A stretch of DNA of 64,000 nt from Polytrichum commune (GCA_950295325.1 OX485804.1:53506001-53570000), one strand, 5' to 3'; shown: positions 34,390 to 46,480, counted from the first letter of the stretch. Notes: generated by a model not told the origin, from the sequence alone. Numbers and translations: made by a program.

Positions 34390-34893
34390 CAGCAAAGTCT
34401 TTTGTTTTTGGCCTCTTCGTATCAATGAATGGCGAGAACCGACCACTAGGTGAAGATGAATTAGTTGAGGTTCAAGACTTCCGGAAAATCATCGATCGAT
34501 TTAGAAGAATTTGTAGAATTTGCATCAAATTATCAAAGAAAAAACCGGAAGATCACAACACGTAACTGGTTGGACTTGGAAACACTAGGATTGGGTTCAA
34601 TTACGTCCAAAAATCTCCACCGACGTTGCTTTAATGTGGCAATGCCGTATGGCTCTTTTGTGGGATTTGAGAAATCCACAACAACCCAAGGAGATTGTGG
34701 GGAAGCACACGTTCATGGAAGGAGCAACTTCTTGCATGCTATTCTCGTCCCATTTGAAGCACATGCGGTGACAATCGTGCACAAACGTGTAAAATGCAAA
34801 GTGCAATCTGCCATACCTTGCGCTACACAAAAACAATTTGATTATGAACATCTTCAACGATGTTATTGGGTAGAGGGTGTATTGTTGGGCTAA
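34390..34893 (+). pseudogene. Unknown protein-like segment, probably frameshifted
   Basis: One frame gives FVSMNGENRPLGEDELVEVQ and ends near 34490; the next frame continues as SIDLEEFVEFASNYQRKNRK, ITTRNWLDLETLGLGSI and QKQFDYEHLQRCYWVEG. Together they read as a single protein with a frameshift near 34480-34500. I do not recognise it. Confidence 0.3.
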
Positions 34894-37155
34894 TACACAC
34901 ACTATGCAACCACGTTGACATTGCAAGTTGAGACATACTCAAGTTATTCAGTAGTAAGTGTGCTCTTTGCAACATGGGCACTCCTTGGGTTTTTTTTGGA
35001 TAGATTGGTTACTCGTGTTATGAAATTGGAGACCTTCCACACCCTGTAGAAACTCAAATTTGTAGAGGAGAGATAGCATGTACTGTAGATGGTAATGTGC
35101 GGTCCCCTAAATCACATCAATTTTGTCATGCCTCGGGTGCACCCATAATATTTAATTTGATTACATGTTTAAAAGTTGAGCAATGATATCAACTTTCATT
35201 TCAAAGTTTGTCATTTTCAATGTTAGGATGATTATCATGCCTTTTTGTCAATATGTGCATGGCTATGAAGTTTGTGACGGCAATGGTTGTTTTGTATGGT
35301 TTGTGCATGTGTTTAGATATTGTGGGAAAGTGCATGTTATGTTCTCCACGTGATAAAGTTGAGTGAAAGGTCTCCACAATATTCTAGCAATAAGGTTAAC
35401 TTCAGTGAGCTTGAGAGTTTTATATGTGGATGAATAAGAAAAAGTATGTTGTCAAGCATATATTATTCATCTTGTATAGCCATAGTATGTAACATTTTTG
35501 TAAGATCATACGGCTAAATTTACAATATCTTTACAGGGGAGTGTGTCCCTTGTGTCATAAGTATATGATCACGATTGATTTTCATTATTCTTTATTATAA
35601 TAACATTCTTTATTCTCATTGTTGTTGTTTGTTTCTTTTTACTTTTACGTTTATGTTGTCATTGTCACATTCCCATGCATGGTTGGATTCAAACTTTGAT
35701 TTTTGGTGTCACTGGGCATTGGTTCCCGTCCATTGCGGTATACACCACAAAATGACAAGTGACATTTCACATGCCTACTAGAAGACCATGTGAAATGTAA
35801 TATATAATATAGTTTTGTAGTAACACATCCTTGACATCCTTGTAGTGTATGTCAAACCTACCTACGTGCGTACTAATATTATTGTGATAGTTTAATATTA
35901 TTTTCAAACCTCATAAGATAATCATCTAAACCTAGGGTTTCCCTCAACGGCTAACTATCACATACGGTAAGTGGGTGTTATTAGGTTTGTTTTTCATGTT
36001 CTCCAACTTCTACCAATCCAATTTACACCATTGAAACTTGTGTTGCATTGCCAAATCTACAATGAAGCATAAGCTAACATCGGACTTTCATTGCTTTAGG
36101 TGTGATTGACGAGAGTGCATGTATGCCGATTCTTTAAATAATTAACTAAGACTCCGCAACCCAATTTTGTTCACGACGAGTCTAGTACAGTAAATAAGAT
36201 TTGAGCACATACTCCAATCTCTTTTTAATCACATGTCTTGGGGGTATTTGTTCATAGATCTAGCTTGATTAAGATACATAACCAAATAAGGCATGTCTAT
36301 CTTAAGCCATGCTTGTATGGTCCACCCTTGATACGTGTTACCCCAATAAGTGTTAACATTGTCTTTGTGTTGAAGAAAATTGCATTCCCCAAAAAACTCT
36401 CCAAAATTGCATTAGAGGGTGTTAATTGTAAACAATCAACAACATTACTAGTTTTAAAGTGGGTATGTTCCCCACTTTCATTATTCACCTCAATAAGTGT
36501 TAATTTGGATGAATTGAGCATGAGTTTTCTAAACTTAGATGAGATTGAATTAGGTCCATGGTGTATTTGACTTTTGCAAAAAGTGAAAGCAGACCCACTA
36601 TGAACATACGTGAGTTCATCATTTATGAATTGGAATTTGATCTAGACAATCCCTACATACTTATTGAGGGGGGAGTCATGGGTATGTTTGATGAGAGAGA
36701 TTGTGCAATTGTTAATGAACCATTTGAAGAAACCCAACAATGTGCTAATTATTGATGGGCTGGAGGATAGGGTAGAATTTAAGGATATTGGAAGTCCAAT
36801 TATGACCTTGAAAAGAATGGATATACCAAATGATGTTACACCTCTCATCCAAAGCAATTGAACACGTCAGAAGAAAAATAAACCTTGGAGTGCATAATAA
36901 TCTCATCAAACTACTTTAAATTCGTACTTCCATTACGCTTAGATGTACAATGGCATTCACATCTTGTGTATTTTCATCCTTTATTTATAAAAGTGTTATT
37001 CTTTTAAATTCTAAAGTCACATAAGCGTTATTCATGTGAGTGTTACAAATTGCCCATGCTACCTTCGGTAAGTGTTAAATTGTTTACATCACATAAGTGT
37101 TACAAGTTTCCTTGTGCCAAAGCCTTTACAGATATCGAGCTTGGACAATAAGTAC
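34894..37155. other. Interval with weak ORFs only
   Basis: Frames at 36558-36755 (IREFIIYELEFDLDNPYILI) and 36664-36861 (NNVLIIDGLEDRVEFKDIG) look somewhat protein-like and may be one broken frame, but I recognise neither. The rest is AT-rich with nothing seen. Confidence 0.3.
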
Positions 37156-37829
37156 GTGCACTACAACAGATTGGGTATTTTGTGACTAGGGAAATATGAC
37201 TGGGGATGACTGGTGACTACATGCAGTCACATTTTGCCAGGCCTCGACCCTTGGGGGGTACGAAATTCAAAAATATGACTCGCAATCATATTTGACTGTC
37301 GTATTCGGCAAATGTACTGTATACGGCGTATGGGAACGACGGGTGCCTTTATAGGGAACGACGGGGAACGTGTCTGGTGGATGCCTAGTCATATGTGGCA
37401 GTCACATTTTTCTGTGAGTCATATTCTTCAGTCACATTCTGACGAGGACCATTTTTTTCCTTTTTTTGGGCAGCCCTTGAAAATTCAGGGTGCCCTAGAC
37501 GGGCCGCTTGTGTTTTTGCCCCATGACTCATTATCTAGTATTATGGTTTGGAGTATTTATTTAATAATGACAAATTTTGGTCAAAATTAAGAACTTTGTG
37601 TGTTATAGTATGAACGGCAATGAAAATTGGGAATGGCCCATGTTTATTTATTGAATTGATAATTGATTGATGTTTTAGGAAATATAGGGGGAAAATTGGG
37701 GAGGAAATTTGAAATTGACTATTACCAAAAGACTAATTGAACATGTATATAATTTAACTTAAATATATACCCACCTAAGTTTCATTTATACAACTTCTTG
37801 CTCGGACGGGAAGTCAATCACTCTAATAC

Positions 37830-38440
37830 TCTAAGTCGAGTCGCAATACTCTAAGTCGAGTGACGAGCTGCACACTTCCACTGGCGATCCGAGATGCCAC
37901 TTTAAAAAATATTGTTCCCCCTTCCCAAAAAGTTTCATAACTAATGCCCAAAAATTCCAAAAAAATCTAAACAATTCGCAAAAATTTCCAAAAATTGTGT
38001 TCATACAATATATCAATAGTTTCGGATTGTGTGATTTTTTTTGAAATTTCTTCGAATTGTTTGTAAATGTTTATGGGAGGTAGATGTTTTTTTTTTTTTT
38101 TAATTTTTTAATGTGGCATCTTGGATCCGAGATGCCCCTTTCAAAAGGACAAATGATCTCCCTTGCCCGGAAAGTTTCATAGTTTGTTCAAAACAATTCC
38201 ACAAAATTTGTCCTCCCACATTAGCTCAATAATTATGGATTTTTTAAAATTGGTTATGAAACCTTATGGGCAGGGGGGATCGATTATCATTTTGAAAGTA
38301 GCATCTCGGATCCGAGATGCCACTTTAAAAAATATATTGATCCCCCCTTCCCAAATTTTTTTATAACGAATGTCCAAAAATTCCAAAAAAATCTAAAAAA
38401 TTTGCAAATTTGTGTTCACACAATATATCAATAGTTTTAG
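37830..38440. repeat. Inverted/direct repeat cluster with a 20-bp palindrome, inside the CACTA element
   Basis: GATCCGAGATGCCACTTTAA then AAAATATTG occurs near 37885 and 38310, with a variant near 38128. At 38301-38320 GCATCTCGGATCCGAGATGC is a perfect palindrome that extends imperfectly to about 40 bp; at about 38116-38136 a similar palindrome appears. A piece of the 41.4-kb exon (ACGAGCTGCACACTTCNACT) is copied at 37861. Confidence 0.7.
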
Positions 38441-38454
38441 GGTTTTATATAAGT

Positions 38455-38700
38455 GTTTGAGTGTGAGAGTGAGGATGTATGTGTGAGTGTTAGTGTATAT
38501 GAGTGTGTGAGTGTGAGAGTGAGGATGTATGTGTGAGTGTTAGTGTGTATGAGTGTGTGAAAGTGAGGATGTATGTGTGAGTGTTAGTGTGTATGAGTGT
38601 GTGAGAGTGAGGATGTATGTGTGAGTGTTAGTGTGTATGAGTGTGTGAGAGTGAGGATGTATGTGTGAGTGTTAGTGTGTATGAGTGTGTGAATGTGAAA
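38455..38700. repeat. 44-bp minisatellite, about five copies
   Basis: GAGGATGTATGTGTGAGTG recurs at 38471, 38521, 38565, 38609 and 38653; after the first 50-bp step the period is exactly 44 bp. It grades into irregular GTGTGAGTG/GAATGTG sequence up to about 38880. Open frames on the minus strand (His-Thr-His-Ser repeats) are by-products. Confidence 0.85.
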
Positions 38701-39059
38701 ATATGAATGAGAATGTGTTTGAGAGTGTGAATGACAATGTATGTGTGTGAGTATGAGAGTGTGAGTGAGAATATGTAACAATGTGTGTGTTAGTGTAAGA
38801 ATGTGAGTAAGAATGTGTATGTGGGTAGGAGTGAGAATGTAGTTGTGAGTGTGAGAATGGAAGTGTAAGTGTGGATATGAGACACAAGCCAAAAGTGAGG
38901 AACTTAGAGTGTGGAATCTAATATTTGCAATATTAGGGTTTACCATAAATGTGTGAGGGAATAAATGAGAATGTGTGTATGAGTATGAGAGATATATAGT
39001 ATGCTAGTATAGATATAAGAGATAAATAAAAAAGTAAGGAACTTGGAGTATGCAACCTC

Positions 39060-40010
39060 ACGTTTTCACCAAATCCAATGACAAAAGTACGTTTATATAT
39101 TTTTGTGAATGGAAATGAGTGTGTGTGCGTGTGTGAATATATGTGTGAGTGTAATGATAAAAGTGTTAGTGTGGACATGAGAAATAATCCAAATGTTAGG
39201 GTTTGGAATGTATAACCTAATGTCTTCACCAAATGCATTGACAAAGGTATGTGTATATTTGTATGAATGAAAATGTGTGTGTGTGTGTGTGTGAATATAT
39301 ATGTGAGTGTAATGATAAGATTGTTAGTGTGAATATGAGAAATAATCCAAAGGTTAGGGTTTGGAATGTGTAACCTAATGTCTTCACCAAATGCATTGAT
39401 AAAGGTATGTGTGTATATTTGTATGAATGAAAATGTGTGTATGTGTGAGTGTAATGATAAGAGTGTTAGTGTGGATATGAGAAATACTCCAAATGTTAGG
39501 GTTTGGAATGTGTAACCTAATGTCTTCATAAATGTATTGACAAAGGTATGTGTGTATATTTGTATGAATGAAAATGTGTGTGTGTGTATGTGTTAATATG
39601 TATGTGAGTGTAATGATAAGAGTGTTACTGTGGATATAAGAAATAATCCAAAGGTTAGTGTTTGGAATGTGTAATCTAATATCTTCATCAAATGCATTGA
39701 CAAAGGTATGTGTGTATATTTGTATGAATGAAAATGAGCGCGTGTGTGTGTGTGACCCAATGTCTTTATCAAAACAATTGATAAATATATGTGTGTGTGT
39801 ATTGAAAATGTGTGTGTATATGAGAGAGCGTGAATGCGAATATATATATGAATATAAGTAAGAATGTGTATGTGAGTGAGAATATATGTGTGAGTGTAAG
39901 AATAAGACTGTTAATGTGGGTATAAGATATTATACAAAAGTTAGGAACTTGGAGTGTGTAATCCAATATCTTCACCAAATCCATTGACAAAGGTGTGTGT
40001 ATGTGTGTGT
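39060..40010. repeat. About 160-bp tandem repeat with a GT microsatellite core
   Basis: CTTCACCAAATGCATTGACAA or close variants recur at about 39063, 39224, 39382, 39521, 39680, 39772 and 39970. Each is followed by GTATGTGTGTATATTTGTAT, a variable GT tract, GTAATGATAAGAGTGTTAGTG and AGGTTAGGGTTTGGAATG. Length varies mainly through the GT tract. Confidence 0.8.
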
Positions 40011-40310
40011 GTGAGAGAGAGTGTGAATGAAAATGTGTGTGCGTATTTATATATATGTGAGTCATGTCTTGAGCAGTGTGACTCCCTTAAGTTATTGTCA
40101 AGTTCAAAATATTATGACTCCTTGTAGTCATAGTTTAGAGTCATTATGACGCACTCTAGTTACATTCGTATGATTATGACTCCTTGGAATCATACAAATG
40201 TGGAGACATTATGACTCGTTTGAGTCATGTTTCAGCATTGTCACTCGTTGGAGTCATAAATTTTGTGAGATGTAATGTCCGTCTATTAACTCCTGTTCGT
40301 ATTGAATAGT

Positions 40311-40673
40311 ATGGTTTCCGCGACATCCTCCATTTCTGCCGAAATGAACAATGTACTAGTCAATTTGATAAGAAAAATAGCTAATCTGCATGATGGCATG
40401 CAAGTGGAAGTATTTCGTACAATTGCTAGTTTCCCGGTAATTTTATTGCCGGTTTTGGAAATAACTTTGAATGAACTTGCGCGTGTTTTTGAGAGCAGCC
40501 GTGGCGTGCCTCTGGGAGAGCCGGGCCCATCTCTAGAGCAGGGTGGTGGCTGGGGTGTGACCATCCGAGCAAATGGAAAAAACAACTTGCTGAAACGGAT
40601 ATCGATGATGACGAGGACGAAGAGGAGACATCCGAGGACGAGCGGCGGAAACCAAGGAGGCGGAAGATAAGAA
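40311..40673 (+). pseudogene. CACTA-internal exon 1, possible TnpA-like N-terminus
   Basis: From ATG 40311 the frame reads SATSSISAEMNNVLVNLIRK, then VEVFRTIASFPVILLPVLEI and a Gly/Pro-rich part. From about 40560 a different frame looks more natural: KWKKQLAETDIDDDEDEEET followed by SEDERRKPRRRKIRT, an acidic-then-basic tail. A frameshift between them is likely. No clear family; placed with the TnpA-like exons by position. Confidence 0.4.
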
Positions 40674-41040
40674 CATAAATCTTTCACGCCATTTCTCAAG
40701 TGGTACTGACCTTCCATGTAGTCTCTTGCATTTGCAGACGCATTCAGTCGTTCGCGTTATTTGGGTCTCATTCCAATCACATATAGGGAAAATGTAGATA
40801 ACATATGTCCGCATATGCATATCACTCCATGAGGTCATATTCTGACTCACCCGAACATGATACTTAGTGCAGTCATGTAATATGACTATAGGAAGTCATA
40901 TGACTCTGTCCAGTCATATTATGCAATCATATCCCTCTACTCGGTCATATAGTGTGACTCGATGCAATCGTGTAACTTAGTACAGTCATGTAGGATGACT
41001 TCATGCAGTTATATAATGGCTTGCATGTCTGTGTGTGTAG

Positions 41041-41247
41041 GGAAATGCAAATGAACCCAAGTCATGGCCGCTGCAATCTAGCGGAAAGAAGGGCAAGGCG
41101 GCCGATGAGGATGATATCTTGCTGTCCCAAGACATGCAAGATACTCTTCGAGCTTGTGAGATGGACGCCGACGAAGCATCGGCGGACAACGAGGAGGATA
41201 GCGCATGGCACTGCAACGAGCTCCTTGACAAGCTGGAGCTCCGGGAG
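41041..41247 (+). pseudogene. CACTA-internal exon with clean splice sites
   Basis: TGTGTGTGTAG precedes 41041 and GTAAGC follows 41247; the 207-bp exon is open in one frame (KSWPLQSSGKKGKAADEDD, then LLSQDMQDTLRACEMDADEA, HCNELLDKLELRE). It is clearly more GC-rich than its surroundings. Downstream 41280-41540 has further coding-like sequence (LRRSLKMNNELHTSTGG, GIHRPDWLTRLRGYSCDLD) ending in TAG at about 41537. Confidence 0.5.
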
Positions 41248-41792
41248 GTAAGCATTTTGTGGCGTATGGCAAAAAAAAGGAGCCGATCCGGCACAACTCC
41301 GCGAGAAGGTACGTCGCCTCGGCCGGACGGCGGAGGTTGAAGGCGGTGACGGAAGCGCGCGGCATCGACAGTTGAAGTTGAAGAACCTGCGGCGGTCGTT
41401 GAAGATGAATAACGAGCTGCACACTTCTACTGGCGGTCAACGTTCGTGGGTCGACGTTGACGAGGCGGGGTGCTCGACAGGGATCCACAGGCCTGACTGG
41501 CTGACGCGACTACGCGGGTACTCTTGCGACCTCGACTAGAGCGTCGACAACTTCAAGGCACACCCACAACCCTTCATAGGAAGTATGACTATGTCCAGTC
41601 ATATGACTATGGTCAGTCATAGTCGCAATTATATTACTCATTGTTGTCATTTATGATGACTATGGTGTGTTCTATGAGTATGTCTTGTCATATTATGCAA
41701 TCATAGCCTACTGTCAGGTCATATATTGAATATTGAAGCAGTTGTAACTTCACGCGGATTTTGTTTTTTGACAATTACGTTTTCTCTTGTAG

Positions 41793-42173
41793 ACGCACGC
41801 AGAGGATGTCACTCCCGTATTGTCGGAGACGGCTAATGCGTTGGTGGAGGACGCACCCTTGCCGTTGGCCACGGGGTCCAATGTCAAATTGTTTGACTTG
41901 GACGAGGAGAACAAGGCTAAGGCGAACGTAGTGGCGTAAGGCATCATCGTGAGCCTTGCAAGAGGCTCACTCCACGGGCGGCTCATTGAGGAGGGCAACG
42001 TATCAGTTTGCGTGTCCCCAATCGAGCCGGGAGCATAATCCGTATTGTTGTACGAGGACAACAACGACGATGATCCTCCAATGCTGCGTTTGGGCGATGC
42101 ACTAAAGTCCATCACCAAGTGGCCATTGGAAGCACTGAAGGCTATCCCGCCGGAACCTCAACAAGCCACTTAG
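41793..42173 (+). pseudogene. CACTA-internal exon resembling the plant Ptta/En/Spm (TnpA-like) C-terminal domain
   Basis: TTTCTCTTGTAG precedes the exon. The frame reads HAEDVTPVLSETANALVED, GSNVKLFDLDEEN, then after a TAA at 41937 GIIVSLARGSLHGRLIEE and GNVSVCVSPIEPGA, and after a second TAA at 42036 YEDNNDDDPPMLRLGDALKS and ITKWPLEALKAIP, ending TAG 42171. The pattern 'G-hydrophobic..HG..GNVxVxV...L.DA...WP' resembles the domain found in plant Ptta/En/Spm proteins (recalled by eye, not searched). Two in-frame stops make it a pseudogene. Confidence 0.5.
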
Positions 42174-43341
42174 AATTCGGTAGTTTACGCATCTAGAGAA
42201 AATGTGGGAAAAATGAACATATTTGGATATGCTTTGAGACATAGACTACATAATATCATTCAAGTTATTTATATTTATATGTTCAATTTGTGTGCTCAAT
42301 TTTTTATTTGGCTCAGTCATGTAGCGCATGACTTTAATGTGTCGTCATTGCTTGGAATGTGCCCAGAAATGTGACTGACATTCAGAATTGTAAATAATAC
42401 AAATATAACTCAATACAATTATAACAACGCATAAAGAACTACATAATAGCACTCTCCATTACGCGAATATCACTCCATCATGTCACATTATGCATCACAT
42501 GTTACTAAGAATATGACTATAGGACGTCATATAATAATGTCATCTCCGTAGAAAATGTGACTATCGCCTCAAAAAACATGACTACAAGCAGTCAAAAAAC
42601 TAGCAGTCACATTCTACGTGGCCTGCCACGTCGGCAAAATTATGACACATGCAAGTCATATTACACGTCAGCAGAAAACATGACTACATAGAGTCACATG
42701 TCACGTCGGATAGGTATTTTTTCTGCCCGGGCAGGTCAAAAAAGGGCACAGACTCCAAGGCTAGTCAAGGTATGCCCCACGTGCTGTGGGGATCATAGAA
42801 TCTGTCCTTTTATACGCCCCCACAACCATATATATTCATATGACTCATGTCCGAAGCGACTCGTCGGTAATGACTAGACCCAGTTATCACGCGTGTCATC
42901 CTCATCCAGAGCCTCATCAGTCATATTTTGGGATTTTATGACTTAAGGCAGTCATAAATTACAGTCACAAAATACCTAATCTGTTGTAGTGGTGTAAGGA
43001 CATAATACGTGTAAGGGTATAATACCAAGGGTGGGTCGAACAGGCATTTCAATCACACTGACCTATGGTCAACGTTTCTTCTCTACGTGTAAGGACACAT
43101 AGAGTTCATAACAATCTTCAACAAAATTAGCATGTTTGCTTTCATCAGGATCGAATTAGGTAAAGGTTGGTAGAACCTACAATTAAGTGAGATAGATGTT
43201 TCAAAATTGTTATGAATATTCAGTGTACAAGTGACAAGGGATGACCATGATGAACTGCCAACGCAATCCAAACACTTAACGTGGCCGAAAAATGTTATAA
43301 TTGTGCTCAAATGTGCAAAGGGTGCACAAGGAATAGAGCTT

Positions 43342-43437
43342 AAAAGGTTTTCAATTTTTCTTCCTTTTTTTTGAGACAGAAGGCCAACAAAGCCAACGCC
43401 AGTAACATTAAGAAACAACAAAAAAAAAAGGTTTTCA
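43342..43437 (-). mobile_element. 5'-truncated SINE with a 13-bp target duplication
   Basis: AAAAGGTTTTCAA occurs at about 43342 and again at about 43425, bracketing a T-rich start (minus-strand poly-A) and GAGACAGAAGGCCAACAAAGCC. The inner part matches the 3' tail of the SINE at 61476-61690 (AGATAGAAGGTCAAGAGGCC). Orientation, poly-A side and duplication fit LINE-driven insertion. Between 42995 and 43341 I see nothing else. Confidence 0.7.
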
Positions 43438-43482
43438 ACAATGACTTTATACATCTGAATCAGAGCATGCAATTTACAACCC

Positions 43483-43711
43483 GCTGCCCGGGAAGTTTTA
43501 AGGCATAGTCGGGCAAGATGCTAGTGATTCTAAATCCAACCGGTTACATGTTGACATCTTCCGGTTTTGCTTTATTCATTTGAGGTATATTCTTCTATAG
43601 ATTCTCTCTAAAATTGATTAATAAGCCTCCCGAAGTCTCCAACTTTGACCGGTTAATTATTTCTCAAACTCAACCGGTTCATCTGTAACTAACCGCCGGT
43701 TCTTCCCAAGC
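43483..43711 (+). repeat. Dispersed repeat 'D', copy 2 of 3
   Basis: Starts GCTGCCCGGGAAGTTTTA and ends CGGTTCTTCCCAAG. Holds AAATCCAACCGGTTACATGT then TGACATCTTCCGGTTTTGCT and several CCGGTT/AACCGG sites. Faint terminal inverted similarity (TGCCCGGGAAG against the complement of CTTCCCAAGCA) would suit a short hAT-like MITE; no target duplication is visible. Confidence 0.7.
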
Positions 43712-44578
43712 AATGTTACAACCCTCCTTGTGATGTGTAATGTGGTAAGTCTTGTTTTTGGGAATCGTTAGAGGCCGTTCGTAAACATGTACTATATGTG
43801 CCTGTGACTCAATTGAACAAGTTGTTTCTAAACAACCGAATGATTTATTCTTTGCAAAAGAGAGCAAACATTCGGTTGTGTTAATTGCTATTTATTATGC
43901 TCACGATCGTCACCGTACAAAGAACAAAGCCATGATGTAGAGGCATATTCACCGTCGGATCATAAATTTCCGACTACGACCTAGGATTTTTTTTAAAGTT
44001 GACCCATGTACAAGTGGACAAATAGTCCTCAATTTGTGCAAGAGAAAGTGACATATGCGAAGTTGGTTTGCCTCTATAAAGAATCCATAATCCTTATGAT
44101 ATTTGTTCGTCGCAAATATTCCACATGGTACACCCTACGGTAAAAACTTACAAGGATTAACTAAGTTGTCCATTTACATAACATCCCTCATATAATATTA
44201 CCTATAAAAAGATAGAACGTCAATGTTCTTATACATTGACATGTGAAGTCCGTTCACCACCTACTCCTTATGTCGATAACTTTACCTATGTTATCATGAG
44301 GCCATGAATTGGTAACGGATCGCCATGTCTTTGTTCCGGGGTTTTGTCACGGCCCTCGGTTAAACCCTATGGTTATGTGTGCATTGTTCGGGGGTTTCTC
44401 ATGGTTGGTTTTATAGTACGGAGCTCAAACTTGTAGTTGTCTGCATTGTTATGGGGTTTGTCATGACCGTTTTTACAATGCTCAATTGACCACTATGATC
44501 GTGTTTAGATTGTTGCAAGAGGAGCTAGATGGAGAAAGGTAGAGGGTGCTTCAACCAACATTTTAAGGTATTGCACAT

Positions 44579-44713
44579 CATAACATTATTCAGGTGCATA
44601 ACAATGTTATGCATGGCTGACAACATTCCACGGAATGTGGGGAATACTCGAGAATATTCGATGAAATCTTGTAGATCCCACAAAACATTGTTATGAATTT
44701 AGATAATGTTATG
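44579..44713. mobile_element. Foldback MITE, family E, copy 1
   Basis: The left arm CATAACATTATTCAGGTGCA then TAACAATG pairs with the right arm CATTGTTATGAATTTAGATA then ATGTTATG. The same family is at 53637-53792. Superfamily unknown. The flanking interval 43712-44578 and 44714-45859 shows no convincing gene. Confidence 0.65.
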
Positions 44714-45799
44714 ATACACATGGCTTTGTGGTTGATGTTTAACAAATAAATAAATAAACCGTGTTAGCTTTTGGGCTATAGATAGGTATAAAGAAGAGGA
44801 AAATAGCCCATATCGAATATTTTATGAATATTTAAAGTCAAAACCACTAGCTTCATTAATTCAATCCCTAGGCCTCGTGTGTGACAACTTGCATGTGATG
44901 TGGACCCCCCACCTTGATTGCCTAGAACCGACACAACATAGTTAGGTACTAGATCCAAGCTAGATCAAAGCCCAACTAGTTTCGGTGCATAAAGCCACGT
45001 CGTGTATGGAGGCACAACTAGCATAATTAGAATAAGCTACTATAGTGACCAACTACAAAATGTTTTCCAAATTTTGTGAGTGCGAGGACTTCCAACTTGC
45101 ATGTTACAAATTTTGTATGTCATATTTTGAACCCCTACTCCACATGAAAGTGCTCAACCAAGAAGATGCTTGAAGATATTGGCAAAAGCTTTGGCGAACT
45201 CTATTTTGTTGGCTCTGTCTGTAGGACAGAGGCTATGCATCAATTTCTTCGTTTCAAGAGCAAATTTCCTAACCACTTTGCGTTCACACTTGGACGTTAC
45301 TTGTTCTTGTTATTTTTGGTCCACTTTATTTAATGTGGATGTTAACTATAGTTTATATACAAGTGCTCCCTAAAATGCATTGAAAGAAATCTAGTTAACT
45401 ACAGTTAGGCAGTTCTTGATTAGTTATTTTAAAATTTTCGGGTGATAAATGAGTAGCTTCAATCCTTGACCCGTAATTGAGAAGAAGGTGCACAAAATCC
45501 AAGGAAGGTTTGGTATAGTGAATAGCCATGGATTGGCACGAGCAAAGTAATCAGCTACAATTGTAGTCTTTCATAGCAAAGGACAAAGCCTCACGGTTAT
45601 ACCGTTTTCTTGTTGTGTTGAGACATGCAAGTGCACCCTAAGCACCCTCTACCTTAGAGTTCGTCGTATGCTAGAACGTGGGGCATTGATTGGAGTAATG
45701 GCTTCAAATACATTGCCCAATTTACTTTATTCTTTGTGTTGTGTGATGCACATTGTGGTTTCCCTTTGCAATTAGGATACCCACTTCACCTATTTGATG

Positions 45800-46480
45800 G
45801 CTTTACATGTTGCAATTGAGAGGTTGGAGATTGATCGGGCCTCCTCACCTCCTGGCAAGCAGACCATGTCAATGGGTGTTAGAGTAGAGGTGCCCATAAC
45901 CAATCACATAAGAGATTGTGAGTGTAATCTAGATCATGTGCTACAAACCTTTCCCATGCAGAATGATAGAAATGAGGAGGACTGCAATTTTTTTGGTAAA
46001 ATTGTGTTTTGAATTGAAATTACTATGGTTTTTGAAGCCAAAAGTCAACTAGAATACATTATCAATGTTTGGAGTTTGCCATAACCACTCAATTTGAGAT
46101 GAATTCTACCTCACGTTAGCACTCAATACCGGGGACATATGTCGTGGCATTATTGATTCCATAGTGATACCATAATCAAAATTATAAACTTAGGGTTAGT
46201 TTTGATGTAAGTTGCTTTGCCCACCATATTCCAGTGGAAATGTAGATGCCACCACATGGAAACTAGCCCTTAGAAACTGTGAAATGTGGAACCTTATTTT
46301 AACCACGCACAAAAAATAAATTATTGAAATTGAAATTATGGCACCATATAGATTCCCAATGGGGTCCTGATCAAGAATAGGTGGTTTTACTCTAATGCAA
46401 TGCTTGTGTAGTGTCATCGTCTTTGACAAACTTGATGGACTTTCTAATAGGGCCACATTCAATGAATCAACTTTCACTAT
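45800..46480 (+). repeat. Dispersed repeat 'F' with a conserved peptide, copy 1
   Basis: An open frame ending at 46012 contains RVEVPITNHIRDCECNLDH, then FPMQNDRNEED. The second copy at 50885-51340 has RVEVPITDHLRDHAPNLEK and FPMQEDRNQG. Similarity goes on past the stop in non-coding sequence (AGTCAACTAGAATACATTA, TTTGCCATAACCACTCA), so these are copies of one element or duplicated gene. Peptide conservation with many changed third positions hints at past selection. Family not recognised. Confidence 0.5.

Larger units (their letters stand above)
37159..42991. mobile_element. CACTA (En/Spm) transposon, 5.8 kb
   Basis: The left end CACTACAACAGATTGGGTAT then TTTGTGACT and the right end AGTCACAAAATACC then TAATCTGTTGTAGTG are inverted repeats of about 29 bp with very few mismatches. 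Both flanks carry GTG (37156-37158, 42992-42994), the 3-bp duplication of CACTA elements. AGTCAT/ATGACT-type phrases, sometimes back to back, fill the ends (37159-37460, 42300-42991) and also the non-exonic interior (40060-40270, 40840-41020, 41580-41730). CACTA subterminal repeats bind the TnpA protein in known elements. Inside are broken TnpA-like exons and large minisatellites but no TnpD-type catalytic transposase, so this copy is non-autonomous. Confidence 0.88.

Noticed and set aside
38540-38700. CRISPR-like array from the evenly spaced 44-bp repeats
   Set aside because: There are no unique spacers; units are directly contiguous and the genome is a plant's.
38584-40065. Long minus-strand frames rich in His, Thr, Ser and Leu
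   Set aside because: They are translations of GTGTGAGTG-type minisatellites; the same repeat is open in several frames and composition is purely that of the repeat.
41001-41488. Serine/arginine-rich minus-strand frames in the CACTA interior
   Set aside because: Antisense of the GC-rich TnpA-like exons, which have splice borders on the plus strand.
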